A DNA stretch of 64,000 nucleotides from Manis javanica (Eukaryota > Chordata > Mammalia > Pholidota > Manidae). Both the position numbers and the translations under genes were made by a program. Shown here in pieces: positions 11,331 to 20,982 of the stretch (the stretch's first letter is position 1; every line of letters begins with the position of its first letter). The notes beneath the pieces are model-generated. The model saw nothing but the letters and a program-made list of their open reading frames with translations, did not search any database and was not told where the DNA came from. The stretch covers positions 42,539,034 through 42,603,033 of the forward strand of contig NC_133169.1 of NCBI RefSeq assembly GCF_040802235.1, read 5' to 3'.

Positions 11331-12540
11331 AAACAATGTGGAAGGGAAAATGAGGAAATTGGGAAATATATGTCAAAACAAAAAACAGGGTAATTTACCA
11401 TAAACCAAACCTACTGAAATAAGTACAAGTGATTGACATAACAGATAACAAGGTAATATGCCCTCAAAATCATAGCACCCAAACATATAAAGAAACTTAA
11501 CAGATCAGAAGGGGAAAGGCAAACAATAATAGTAGTAGACTTCAATACCTCCACTTTCAACATTTTTCTGTTGACAAGTAGTAACTGCACAAGTTGGGGT
11601 GAGGATATAACAACATGGTAACTGGGGAACCACTGTGCTGTATGCTTGAAACTAATACAAGACTGTATATCAATTGTACTTCAGAACAAAAAGGACAGAA
11701 CCACTGAATAGACATGTTTTTCCACAGTTATAGTAGCCCGTAGATACATGAACAGGTGCTCGGCATCATTAGCCATGATGGACATGCACACAGGACCACC
11801 TGCCACCACCTCACGCTGTCAGAAGGGCCGTCTCACAGCTGTAAGAGGTGACCAGTGTCAACCCAGCTGTGGGGAATAGGGGCTGTTGTATACTGCTGGT
11901 GGGAATTCAAATTAGTAGACACTACAGATAACAGTGTGGAATTTCCACAAAAATTAAAAATAGATCTAAATGATCATCCAGTCCCACTCTTGAGGAACCC
12001 AAAGAATATCCACACCCCCATATTCAGTGCAGTATTTTCACAATAGAAACTACATGGAAACAGCCTACATGTCCATCAGCAGATGAATGGATAAACAAAA
12101 CATGTATAATGGATTATTATTCAGCTGTGAGATGAAGCAAATCATGCCATTTGCAATAACTTTGATGTAACGTGAGGGCACTATGCTAAGTCAGAGAAAG
12201 ACAAACATTTTCTATATCACCTATATGTGGAATTGAAAAATGCTGAACTGATAGAAAGAGAGTGGTAGTTACCAGAGCTTGGGGGAGGGGAAATGGGTAA
12301 ATATTATTTAAAGGGTACACATTTTCCAGTTATAGCAAATTCGGGAGATGTAATGTACATCATGGTGATTGCAGCTAATAATAATGGTCTCATCACAGAA
12401 ATAATGATAATTATGAAATGGATTGGAGGTGTTTGTGAATGTTATGGTGGCAATGATTTAAAAATATATAAATGTATCAATCAACATATTGTGAACCTTA
12501 AACAATATCCTATGAATTATATCTCTATAAACTGAAAAAA
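11330..12540 (+). mobile_element. Composite of old L1 fragments
   Basis: An L1 ORF2 endonuclease/linker-like piece (11,330-11,565, ending with the ATAGTAGTAGACTTCAATAC block) jumps to L1 3'-end sequence (11,570-11,700). A second 3' fragment (11,720-12,540) then contains decayed TPIFSAVFSQ and SADEWINKTC-like blocks. All frames are broken. Confidence 0.55.
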
Positions 12541-13330
12541 ATTATGTGAACAATGTAAGTTAATGGTGCTGATCGAAAAATTAATGCATAACTTTTGACT
12601 CCCTGAAAACTTAACTATTATCTTACTGTTGACCCAAAGACTTACCAATTTAGACAGTAACAGTGAAGTCAATTAGCACAGATTTTGTATTATATGTATT
12701 ATATATGTATTCTTACAGTAAAGTATGCTAGAGAAAAGAAAAAAAATCCAATTGATATGAATTTCAAAAATATTTTCCATTTTATTTGCTGAAAGAAATC
12801 TTCACATAAGTGGACTAGTTGTGGGTAAAACTGCAATATTTCCAGAATATCTTGCCTGGTCATAGTAGTGCATCTCCATACCAAAAGGTGTTTCCAAGGG
12901 GTGGAAAGAAGTAGTCCATCTCCATATCAGTAGGTAATTACAAGGCAGAGTGAGGAATATCTGGATCAGAGAGGTTGGGTGGGACACCCTTCCTCAGCAG
13001 CCAGGCCACAAGAGACACTGGCAAGGAGAGTGGATGACTGCTTATTAGCAATAAATGGGTTTCTCCCAATTTTTTTCTCCCTTTGACTGATTTCAGTTTT
13101 AAAGATATTTTGCCTCAAGACTTTCCCCTTGGAGTAACACCATTGGAGTTTAAAGCCATGTTCATTAAGGACCAACTGTAACCCTCATGATTTGAGGCAC
13201 CACATAGGCAAAACACACAAGAAATTCCCCCTCAAATACAAAAATTACATTTATTCATATTGAATGTTGTGTTTGTATGTGTTTTTGTTTTATGTTAATT
13301 TTAATAAATGATACTATGAAACAAATTTGA
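12541..13330. other. No gene or clear repeat recognised
   Basis: AT-rich sequence with only chance frames. It separates two L1 blocks. Confidence 0.45.
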
Positions 13331-15006
13331 TTATTTCTTTGTTTAATTCAGATAAATTGGTGAGAGTTTATGAAAATATAACTGTGGGAAATTTTGTAGG
13401 ATGCTGCCACAATGGTTCTAAAAGGAAAGTACTTAGTAGTAGAGGCCTGCCTCAAAAAGCAAGAACAATCCCAAATAAACAGTCTAAACTCACAACAACA
13501 TAAACTAAAAAAAACTGGAAGAAATGAAGCCCAAAGTTAGAAGGAGGGGCATATCAGAGAAGAAATGTATTGAGTAGGGAATAAAAAAACAACAGAAAAA
13601 AGCAGTGAAACAAAAAACTGATTCTTTGAAAACATCAACAAAATATAGAAACCTCTAGTGAGACACATCAATAAAAAAGAGAGAATCCAAATAAACAAAA
13701 TCAGAAACAAAAAAAAGCAAAACTGAATGCAGAAATACAAAGAACTAGAGAATTCTATGAAAAAATATATGCCAATAAAATGGAGAACATAGAAGAAATG
13801 AACAAATTCCTATAAAACAATAACCTTCTGAAGACTGTCCCAGGAAGAAGGAGAAGCTCTGAGAAAACAACTACCAATAAACAAAATTGAATTAATAATC
13901 AAATAAATTCCAACAAACAAAATTCCAGGAATTTATGGCTACCAAGCTGAATTCCATCAAACATTTAACAAAAAATTACCCACTATTCTTAAAGTATTCC
14001 AAAAAGAAGAGGAGAGAATACTCCCAAAGTCATTCTGTGAGACCAGCATCACTCTATTACCAAAACAAGAAAAATACACTAAAAAAAGGGAAATTATAGA
14101 TCAATATCCCAAATGAATATTGGATAAAAAAAATCAACAAAATATGAGCAAAACAAATTCAAAAATACATCAAAAGGATCATCCACCATGACCAAAATTG
14201 AATTCATTCCAGGGATGCAAGGATTGTATGATATTTGTAAATCAATTACTATTATACAGAACATTAACAAAAAGAAGGATAAAGTCATATGATTACTCAA
14301 TTGATGCTGAAAAAGCATACAAAAAAATTCAACATCCATTTATGAAAAAAACTCAACAAAATGGGTATTGAGGGAATGTACCTTAAAATAATAAAGATTG
14401 CCTTATACACAAACCCACAGATAGCGTTATACTCAAAGTTAAAATGCTGAAGGCTTTTCCTCTAAGATCAGAAGCAAGACAGGGATCCCATTCTCACCAC
14501 TCTTACTCAACATAGTACTGGAGGTCCTAGCCATGGCAGTCAGACAAGACAAAGAAATAAAAGGCATCCAGATTGCTAAGGAAGAAGTAAAACTGTCACT
14601 ATTTGCAGAAGACATGATTCTATACTACATATAGAAAACTCCAAAGACTCCTTCAAAATACTATTGGAACTAATAACTGCATTCATCAAAGTTACAGGAT
14701 ACAAAATTAATATGCAGAAATCTGTTGCAGTCCTATACACTAAGAATGAAGTAGCAGAAAAAGAAATCAAGAAAACAATTCCATTTACAATTACATAACA
14801 AAGAATAAAATACTTTGGAGTAAACCTAACCAAGGAGGTGAAAGACCTATAATATGGAAAATATAAAACACTCAAGAGATAAATTAAAGAAGACACAAGC
14901 TAATGGAAATACATTGAATGCTGATGCATAGAAAGAAGTAAATGTTGTCAGAATGGCCATTCTATCCAATGCATTTACAGATTCAATGCAATCCCTATCA
15001 AAATAC
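13330..15006 (+). mobile_element. Old L1, ORF2 5' portion (host of the ERV, left part)
   Basis: The plus strand reads through the L1 ORF2 reverse transcriptase region with many stops. A block corresponding to IHHDQN.IHSRDARIV appears near 14,180-14,230, the [18 protein letters not shown] region near 14,480-14,530, and the FADDM-like core near 14,600-14,620. The element stops abruptly at the ERV TSD and resumes at 22,108, so it predates the ERV. Confidence 0.8.
15001..15006 (+). repeat. 6-bp ERV target-site duplication, left copy
   Basis: AAATAC directly precedes the TG of the 5' LTR and recurs at 22,108-22,113 directly after the CA of the 3' LTR. Six bases is the usual duplication size for betaretroviral (class II) integration. 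Confidence 0.93.
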
Positions 15007-15422
15007 TGTGAGGGCCGGGCCCCTGGCCAGGGCTCAGTCCCGGGGCTGATCCACCGCAGCTCCCTTGCCCAGTGGTAGTTCTAAGACCTGGTATTTTAGC
15101 TTCGTCACCAGCTGGAGAAGATGGCGCCCATTTCCTGCTCACCACCCTTTCCCCTCTTCCCTGTTGGGGATTGGCCCAGCAGACTTCCGTACCCGTGCAC
15201 AGCTCGTGCTGCCTGCTTAGAGTGGCACGTGACACCTATCCGCTTAAAGGTCACGCATGATACTGTCCCGGATTGGTTGGGTGACTGAATATAAGGGAGC
15301 CCACCGGGAGGGAGGGGAGCTTCCCGACAACTGCTGTAACCACCGTGAGAGATTAGACAATAAAGCCTAGAGAAGAATCAAGACCTTGGGCGTGTTGCTT
15401 CGGTCCTTGAAGGGTCCTAACA
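15007..15422 (+). repeat. 5' LTR (416 bp)
   Basis: Starts TGTGAGGGCC and ends CCTAACA. The U3 has an inverted CCAAT-like GATTGG at 15,271, a TATA-like ATATAAG at 15,289-15,295 and an AATAAA at 15,359-15,364, so the U3-R-U5 layout is compact. A YY1-like AAGATGGCGCC (15,118-15,128) is preserved in both LTRs. It has the same length as the 3' LTR. Confidence 0.95.
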
Positions 15423-15424
15423 AG

Positions 15425-15442
15425 TGGTGCCGAACCCCGGGA
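15425..15442 (+). promoter_or_regulatory. Retroviral primer binding site, tRNA-Phe type
   Basis: TGGTGCCGAACCCCGGGA lies two bases after the LTR. It matches the complement of the tRNA-Phe 3' end at 17 of 18 positions, with C in place of A at position 11. tRNA-Phe is the primer known for intracisternal A particles. Lysine-type primers typical of HERV-K and MMTV do not fit. Confidence 0.85.
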
Positions 15443-15844
15443 ATCGCTAAACCTCGTCGCGACCTGATCCGCTGACCCTGGCGCCTGCCAATGAAGTAGA
15501 GCTTGTAACTCTTCAGGAACATGGCTGGATGCTGTTCGGTCGGCTGGCCAGACTGGGAGAGGGAACCGAGGAGGGTGAGTGGATCGGCGAGTAAACTGAA
15601 AGTATACGTGGCAGGGCAGACAGCAGGCAGTTGCGGTGGGTGTTTATGTGTAGTGTGTGTGTCCTGTTAGAGTTTGTGACATTGTTTATTATAATATATG
15701 GAATGAGGAGGCGCCAGTGAAGGTTTGCAGAGCAGCGACGAAATCAAAAGGTTCACAGAGTGGCGACAAAATCAATAGGTTCGCGGAATTAGCGACGTAG
15801 TCCATCTAAATTATAACTAGGATACTTGCCCCTTTAGAGAGAGG
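15443..15844 (+). promoter_or_regulatory. ERV leader with candidate major splice donor
   Basis: About 400 untranslated bases between primer site and gag. GAGGGTGAGT at 15,571-15,580 is a strong donor-like match and would be in the right place to splice a subgenomic env RNA. The stretch also contains short repeated phrases (GCGACGAAATC and GCGACAAAATC, 15,736-15,772). Packaging signals are expected here but cannot be read by eye. Confidence 0.6.
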
Positions 15845-17632
15845 ATGGGGACGGAGGCCTCTAGGGTTAGGGCTGAGGAACCTCTGAATGCGCTCCTTAG
15901 AGCTAATGGAACCCCTTTGAAAACGAAGACTGCCAGGGCATTCCTGAACACTATAGAGAATCATGCCCCATGGTTCTTAGATGAAGGAAAGATCACCAGC
16001 CCTTTATGGGACAGGCTGGGGGATGACCTATGCCGGGCAGACAAGAGGGAGCCCCTTCCACCAGGGACAATCCCTATTTGGGGTCAAGTAAAAAATTGCC
16101 TGAAGGGACAGAAGCCAAGCTGCCGAGAGGCCATCCAAGAGGGGGAGGAAATATTAGAGGAAGTACGAGAAGAGCGTGCCTCCACAAAGGCATCGGAAGG
16201 GGGATCTGAACAGGGACTGCCAGCTGATGAGGATGAAGACGGGGAACTTTCAGGGGACGAGCTAGAGAACAGGTTTAATAGCAGAGCATCACGCCAGTCA
16301 TTATATCCCTCCCTTGAACCATTGAGACTCCAGCCAAGGGAGGAGGGGGAGGCTCACCACACCCCCCTAAAGGCAGATAATGCCAAAGCAGGGCTAGTAA
16401 CTCCCTCAGCCCCCATCGAACCCTCACGATTAAAACCAGGACCATTCACTTCATGGCCCGAGCCGCCACCTTATCAGCACTGTCACTGTAAAGATGGCTG
16501 GGCGAGGTGGGTATGCAGAGAAGGGCAGGCAGCATTCCCTGTAATAGAAGACCCGAACACTCAGCAAAGATATCATCAACCCATAGACTTCAAAATAATC
16601 AAAAGCCTGAAGGAGGCCGCCACCACCTATGGGCCTCAGGTCGCCTTTACAGTGTCTCTGGTAGAATCAGTGGCCTCTTTGAACCTAACCCCAGATGACT
16701 GGGCCAATGTCGCCAGGGCATCTCTCTCCAGAGGCCAGTATCTGACTTTTAAAACTGCGTGGCAGGAGTTTTCCCAGGATACTGCATGGCGTAATATTGC
16801 AGCAGGGAACCATCAATGGAACCTAGACATGTTAATGGGCTCTGGACCCTACTTAGGGCAGCACAATCAGGTCAACTACCCTCCTGCGGTTTACTTACAG
16901 ATTTCCACAGCCACAGTCAGAGCTTGGAAGACCTTACAAGGCACAGGGGATCTACAGGGTCAGCTTTCTAAGGTGTTGCAGGGGCCTAATGAGCCCTATG
17001 CAGATTTTATCGCGAGGTTGATGCAAACTGCCGGTAGGATCTTTGGAGATGCAGAAACAGCCATGCCCTTAGTCAAACAGTTAGCGTATGAGCAAGCAAA
17101 CAAATGGTGTAAGGAAGCCATTTGGCCATGGAAAAATAAAGACTTAAACACCTATATTAAGGTATGTAGAGACATAAACGATAGTGTAGTTCAAGGGCAA
17201 GTGATGGCCGCTGCAATAACTCAAGGACTGCGCAATGCGCGCGGCGGAGCCACCCCTCCAGGGGCATGCTTCTATTGTAAGCAGCCAGGTCACTTGAAGA
17301 GGGACTGCCCCAAGCTAGGGGGACCAGGAGGTAATGCCGCACCCATCAGGCAACCTCGACTGTGCCCTAGGTGCAGAAAAGGGAACCATTGGGCAAATGA
17401 GTGTAGATCAGTGGCCGATGTAGAAGGACGCCCACTGCCTCCACAGCAACCAAAAAACGGGAGGCGGGGCCCCACACCTCAGGGCCCGCAAATGTATGGG
17501 GTGATTCAGCAAATCCCCCGAACACATTATCATCTGACCAATCAGAGCACTCACAAGGAGGCGGAGAACCAAGGAGAGCCACAACAGGGAGTGCCGGACT
17601 GGACATCCGTGCCACCACCCACCTCGTACTGA
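15845..17632 (+). CDS. gag: ERV Gag polyprotein, open frame of 595 codons
   Basis: Encodes matrix, capsid and nucleocapsid, the structural proteins that assemble the particle. The start is chosen because the second residue is glycine (MGTEAS), a myristoylation context. An acidic linker covers about residues 100-140. Both late-domain types are present: PSAP at 187-190 and PPPY at 207-210. Capsid follows, with a recognisable major homology region near 379-391 (QGPNEPYADFIAR). Two intact CCHC zinc knuckles (CX2CX4HX4C) lie at 475-488 and 507-520. The length is normal for a class II Gag. The frame has no internal stop. Its end overlaps pro by about 175 bases, with a slippery site at 17,452-17,458. 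Intact coding suggests recent insertion, but expression is unknown. Confidence 0.94.
   Translation: MGTEASRVRAEEPLNALLRANGTPLKTKTARAFLNTIENHAPWFLDEGKITSPLWDRLGDDLCRADKREPLPPGTIPIWGQVKNCLKGQKPSCREAIQEGEEILEEVREERASTKASEGGSEQGLPADEDEDGELSGDELENRFNSRASRQSLYPSLEPLRLQPREEGEAHHTPLKADNAKAGLVTPSAPIEPSRLKPGPFTSWPEPPPYQHCHCKDGWARWVCREGQAAFPVIEDPNTQQRYHQPIDFKIIKSLKEAATTYGPQVAFTVSLVESVASLNLTPDDWANVARASLSRGQYLTFKTAWQEFSQDTAWRNIAAGNHQWNLDMLMGSGPYLGQHNQVNYPPAVYLQISTATVRAWKTLQGTGDLQGQLSKVLQGPNEPYADFIARLMQTAGRIFGDAETAMPLVKQLAYEQANKWCKEAIWPWKNKDLNTYIKVCRDINDSVVQGQVMAAAITQGLRNARGGATPPGACFYCKQPGHLKRDCPKLGGPGGNAAPIRQPRLCPRCRKGNHWANECRSVADVEGRPLPPQQPKNGRRGPTPQGPQMYGVIQQIPRTHYHLTNQSTHKEAENQGEPQQGVPDWTSVPPPTSY
17452..17458 (+). 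promoter_or_regulatory. gag-pro -1 ribosomal frameshift heptamer
   Basis: A AAA AAC occurs in exactly the gag phase required (17,453-17,455 AAA and 17,456-17,458 AAC are gag codons). The -1 register reached after it is the register of pro, and it is open from here on. The same heptamer is used by MMTV at this junction. GC-rich sequence immediately downstream could form the stimulatory structure. Confidence 0.88.
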
Positions 17633-18444
17633 CCCCAGAAATGGGAGTTCAAGTAGTGCAGTCCGATTACAGGGGGCCCTTAAAGAGGGGGGTGGTGGGA
17701 CTCTTTTTAGGCCGCAGTTCCACCACTAGAGCAGGCTTGATAGTCCATCCTGGAGTGATAGATCCAGATTTTGAGGGAATAGTAAAGGTGATGGTCTCCT
17801 CCCCACGAGGCATTACCGCCATAAATCCAGGAGACCGCATCGCTCAAATTCTCATGCTTCCCAGTAACCATGACAATTTTGACAGTAAGAAGGTCATAAG
17901 GGGGACCTCTGGCTTTGGGTCATCTGGGGCTCCACTAGCTTGTGTCACGCTAGAATTAGGGGATCGGCCTATGTATGTAATCCAAATTAGAGGCAGGGAG
18001 TTTGTTTGGCTGTTAGATACCAGGGCAGATCGCAGCATCATCAGGGAAGAAGAGTGGCCTAAAGACTGGCCTCTAAATCGAGCTGCACAAACACTGAGAG
18101 GTCTGGGGATAGCCCAGGCACCAATGTACAGTGCAGCCACACTGCCATGGAAGGACTTAGAGGGGCATCACGGTGTTATTCAACCATACATCCTAAAAAT
18201 GCCTATGTCCCTATGGGGACGAGATGTGTTAACACAAATGAATTTTAAACTAACCACAGAGACTTTTTACAGTGAGCAGTCTAATGCCATAATGAAAAGA
18301 CAGGGGTACGCGGGCACTAGAGGACTAGGAAAGGATCTCCAAGGGAAAGAACAACCAATCCTTTTAGCAGGGAGACCGCCCAAAGGGCCCGGAGGACCAG
18401 GATTGGATTTTTCTTCGGGGCCACTGAGGGAAAACAGCCTATAG
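17458..18444 (+). CDS. pro: ERV Pro: dUTPase plus aspartic protease, with an active-site substitution
   Basis: Expressed by -1 frameshift from gag, so no ATG is needed. The N-terminal part is a trimeric-type dUTPase with all five motifs: SAGLDIRA near 17,596, GRSS near 17,713, GVIDPDFEG near 17,755, GDRIAQ near 17,836, and RGTSGFGSSG near 17,900. The retropepsin domain follows. Its catalytic triplet reads D-T-R (18,016-18,024) where the family has D-T-G, so a glycine that is essentially invariant is replaced by arginine and proteolytic activity is very unlikely. A G-patch lies downstream (GYAGTRGLGKDLQG near 18,304). The frame ends at 18,444 after a second slippery site. This is the clearest point lesion in an otherwise open gag-pro-pol. 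Confidence 0.92.
   Translation, partial: REAGPHTSGPANVWGDSANPPNTLSSDQSEHSQGGGEPRRATTGSAGLDIRATTHLVLTPEMGVQVVQSDYRGPLKRGVVGLFLGRSSTTRAGLIVHPGVIDPDFEGIVKVMVSSPRGITAINPGDRIAQILMLPSNHDNFDSKKVIRGTSGFGSSGAPLACVTLELGDRPMYVIQIRGREFVWLLDTRADRSIIREEEWPKDWPLNRAAQTLRGLGIAQAPMYSAATLPWKDLEGHHGVIQPYILKMPMSLWGRDVLTQMNFKLTTETFYSEQSNAIMKRQGYAGTRGLGKDLQGKEQPILLAGRPPKGPGGPGLDFSSGPLRENSL
18405..18411 (+). promoter_or_regulatory. Candidate pro-pol -1 frameshift heptamer
   Basis: G GAT TTT lies in pro phase, and the -1 register after it is the open pol register. MMTV uses the related G GAT TTA at its pro-pol joint. No other slippery sequence in the overlap fits as well. Confidence 0.65.
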
Positions 18445-20936
18445 AAATAACATGGCAGTCAAAAAGGCCCGTGTGGGTACCTCAGTGGCCCCTCACCAAA
18501 GAAAAGAAGGAAGCAGCCCACACTTTAGTACAAGAACAGATAGCAGCTGGTCACCTCCAGCCCTCTACCTCGCCATGGAACACACCTATTTTTGTAATTA
18601 GGAAAAAGTCTGGCAAGTGGAGATTACTCCATGATCTCAGGGCAGTGAACAGACAGATGGAGCTTATGGGACCTGTACAATTAGGCCTTCCTCTCCCTGT
18701 GGCTCTGCCCAGAGGATGGAATCCAATAGTGATAGATATCAAAGACTGTTTCTTCTCCATCCCGCTTCACCCCAGAGACTGTCAAAGGTTTGCCTTTACC
18801 GTGCCAGCAGTGAATCATAGTTGTCTGGATGAGCGATATGAGTGGATAGTATTGCCACAGGGCATGGCTAATAGCCCCACCATGTGTCAGATGTATGTAA
18901 AGAAGGCCTTGCAAACTGTCAGGAAACAGTTTCCCCTGATAATCATCTATCACTATATGGATGACATTTTGCTGTGCAGTGAAGAGGAGAGACAACTGGA
19001 GTTGGCTCTCTGTTTCCTGCAGGAACATTTTGAGGAGTGGAACCTTAAAATAGCCCCTGAAAAGATCCAAACATCCAAAGTAAAGGAATATTTAGGAATG
19101 AGATTGGGAAACACAATGGCCAGGCCATTAAAGGTAACCATAAGGACGGATCACCTGAAAACTCTAAATGATTTTCAAAAACTACTAGGAGACATTAATT
19201 GGGTTCGTCCATATTTGAAACTCACCAGTGAAGAGCTAAGTCCCTTATATGACCTCCTGAGGGGAGAACCTGATCTGGCCTCCCCTCGATCACTCACTGA
19301 AGAGGCGAGAAAAGCTATAACATTGGTTCAGTCACGCTTACAGTTAGCACAAGTCGAGCGGATTGATTACTCCAAACCAATTGCCTTCATAGTGCTCCCT
19401 AGTAATCATAGCCCCACAGGCGTATTGTGGCAAGAGGGCCCTATGCTATGGGTCTTGGCACATTCGCCCGGGAAGATCCTGGATTGGTATCCCCAGAGTG
19501 TGGCCGAGCTGATCTTGAAAGGTGCCAGGGTATCCACAGAGACGTTCGGTGCCCCTCCAAATACCATCATTACCCCATATACTGCAAAACAAATTAAATG
19601 TCTTACCGCCTGCTGTGATGCATGGGCTATCGCCTGCACCATATCTAGTGCCACCTTCGATAATCATTATCCAAAATCCCCTTGGCTCCAGTTTTGCCTA
19701 GCTAACCCGATCATTTTCCCTAAAACTACCAGGAGGGAACCCATTCCTAGGGCTAAGGTAATCTTTACCGACGGCTCTAAGGATGGCACCGCCGCAATAG
19801 TTACCAATGAACAATCATGGACCCTCACATTCCCGGCGACATCCGCCCAGCAGGTAGAGCTGCTGGCAGTGGTGCAGGCCTTTAAATTATTTCCTCACGA
19901 GCCATTTAACCTCCTGTCAGACAGTCAATATGCAGTTAACTCAGTTACCATTATAGAAAATGCAGGGCACGTTAGACAGACATCGCCAGTCGCTGGAACA
20001 CTTAGAAGCTTGCAACACCTTATCTGGGATTGGGTCCATCCTTTCTTTATTGGACATATCAGGGCTCATACTCCACTCCCAGGCCCGCTTGCCGAAGGAA
20101 GTAGGAGAGCGGACAAACTAACCCGCAGCCCGTACATCCTGGCTTTAGCCAACCCTGTAGAACAGGCCACTAATTACCACAAGCTCTTTCATGTTAATTC
20201 CACCACCTTACGGATGAAATATCCTATTACAAGGGAGCAAGTGAGAGCCATAGTTCTTGGCTATAAATGGTGCATTGCTCTCCTACCCCTACCATCTCAA
20301 GGCATAAACCCAAAAGGACTACTACCAAACCACCTGTGGCAAATGGATGTCACACACATCCCCGAATTTGGGAACATGAAATATGTTCATGTGTCCGTTG
20401 ACACATGCTCAGGAGTAATCTTCGCCTCCTGCCACACGGGTGAAAAAGTCCGAGATGTTATTTCCCACTGCCTACAGGCATTCTCTGCCTGGGGCATGCC
20501 TAAACACCTGAAGACTGACAATGGACCAGCATATACATCCCGACCATTTCTGACATTTACTCAGACTCTAAACATTGCTCATACAACGGGCATTCCATAC
20601 AACCCTCAAGGACAGGGTGTAGTAGAGCACACACACAGAACACTCAAGGCCACTCTAATAAAACAAAAAGGGGGAATAGGGCCAGACTACAAATCCCCTA
20701 AAGATAAACTTAATATCATCCTATTTATATTAAATTTTTTGACATTGGACAGAAACGGCCAGAGTGCGGCTGAAAGACACAGTCAGTCTGCTAACCCTGA
20801 CAGGAAACCCAAAGTACTGTGGAAAGACGTGCTGGAAGGTAACTGGAAAGGCCCGGACCCAGTACTTACCTGGACCCGAGGCTCTGTTTGTGTTTTCCCG
20901 CAGGGCCAACACCAACCTATCTGGGTACCGGAGTGA
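18411..20936 (+). CDS. pol: ERV Pol: reverse transcriptase, RNase H and integrase
   Basis: One open frame of about 840 codons entered by frameshift. The RT domain carries the usual WPL entry, the LPQG motif near 18,850 and YMDD at 18,954-18,965. RNase H follows, with FTDGS near 19,770 and acidic residues in QQVELL and LLSDSQ. The connection to integrase shows PLPGPLAEGS and ADKLT. Integrase has its catalytic D (QMDVTH near 20,342), D (KTDNG near 20,512) and E (GVVEH near 20,618), and a C-terminal RGSVCVFPQG block. The N-terminal HHCC zinc motif keeps HX3H, but its first cysteine position is tyrosine (TAT at 20,262-20,264), so integrase folding is probably impaired. Length and domain order match IAP-type Pol. 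Confidence 0.95.
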   Translation, partial: FFGATEGKQPIEITWQSKRPVWVPQWPLTKEKKEAAHTLVQEQIAAGHLQPSTSPWNTPIFVIRKKSGKWRLLHDLRAVNRQMELMGPVQLGLPLPVALPRGWNPIVIDIKDCFFSIPLHPRDCQRFAFTVPAVNHSCLDERYEWIVLPQGMANSPTMCQMYVKKALQTVRKQFPLIIIYHYMDDILLCSEEERQLELALCFLQEHFEEWNLKIAPEKIQTSKVKEYLGMRLGNTMARPLKVTIRTDHLKTLNDFQKLLGDINWVRPYLKLTSEELSPLYDLLRGEPDLASPRSLTEEARKAITLVQSRLQLAQVERIDYSKPIAFIVLPSNHSPTGVLWQEGPMLWVLAHSPGKILDWYPQSVAELILKGARVSTETFGAPPNTIITPYTAKQIKCLTACCDAWAIACTISSATFDNHYPKSPWLQFCLANPIIFPKTTRREPIPRAKVIFTDGSKDGTAAIVTNEQSWTLTFPATSAQQVELLAVVQAFKLFPHEPFNLLSDSQYAVNSVTIIENAGHVRQTSPVAGTLRSLQHLIWDWVHPFFIGHIRAHTPLPGPLAEGSRRADKLTRSPYILALANPVEQATNYHKLFHVNSTTLRMKYPITREQVRAIVLGYKWCIALLPLPSQGINPKGLLPNHLWQMDVTHIPEFGNMKYVHVSVDTCSGVIFASCHTGEKVRDVISHCLQAFSAWGMPKHLKTDNGPAYTSRPFLTFTQTLNIAHTTGIPYNPQGQGVVEHTHRTLKATLIKQKGGIGPDYKSPKDKLNIILFILNFLTLDRNGQSAAERHSQSANPDRKPKVLWKDVLEGNWKGPDPVLTWTRGSVCVFPQGQHQPIWVPE

Positions 20937-20982
20937 TACGTGAGGCGAGTGGAAAACTCAAGGACGGAAGAACAGAATACTG

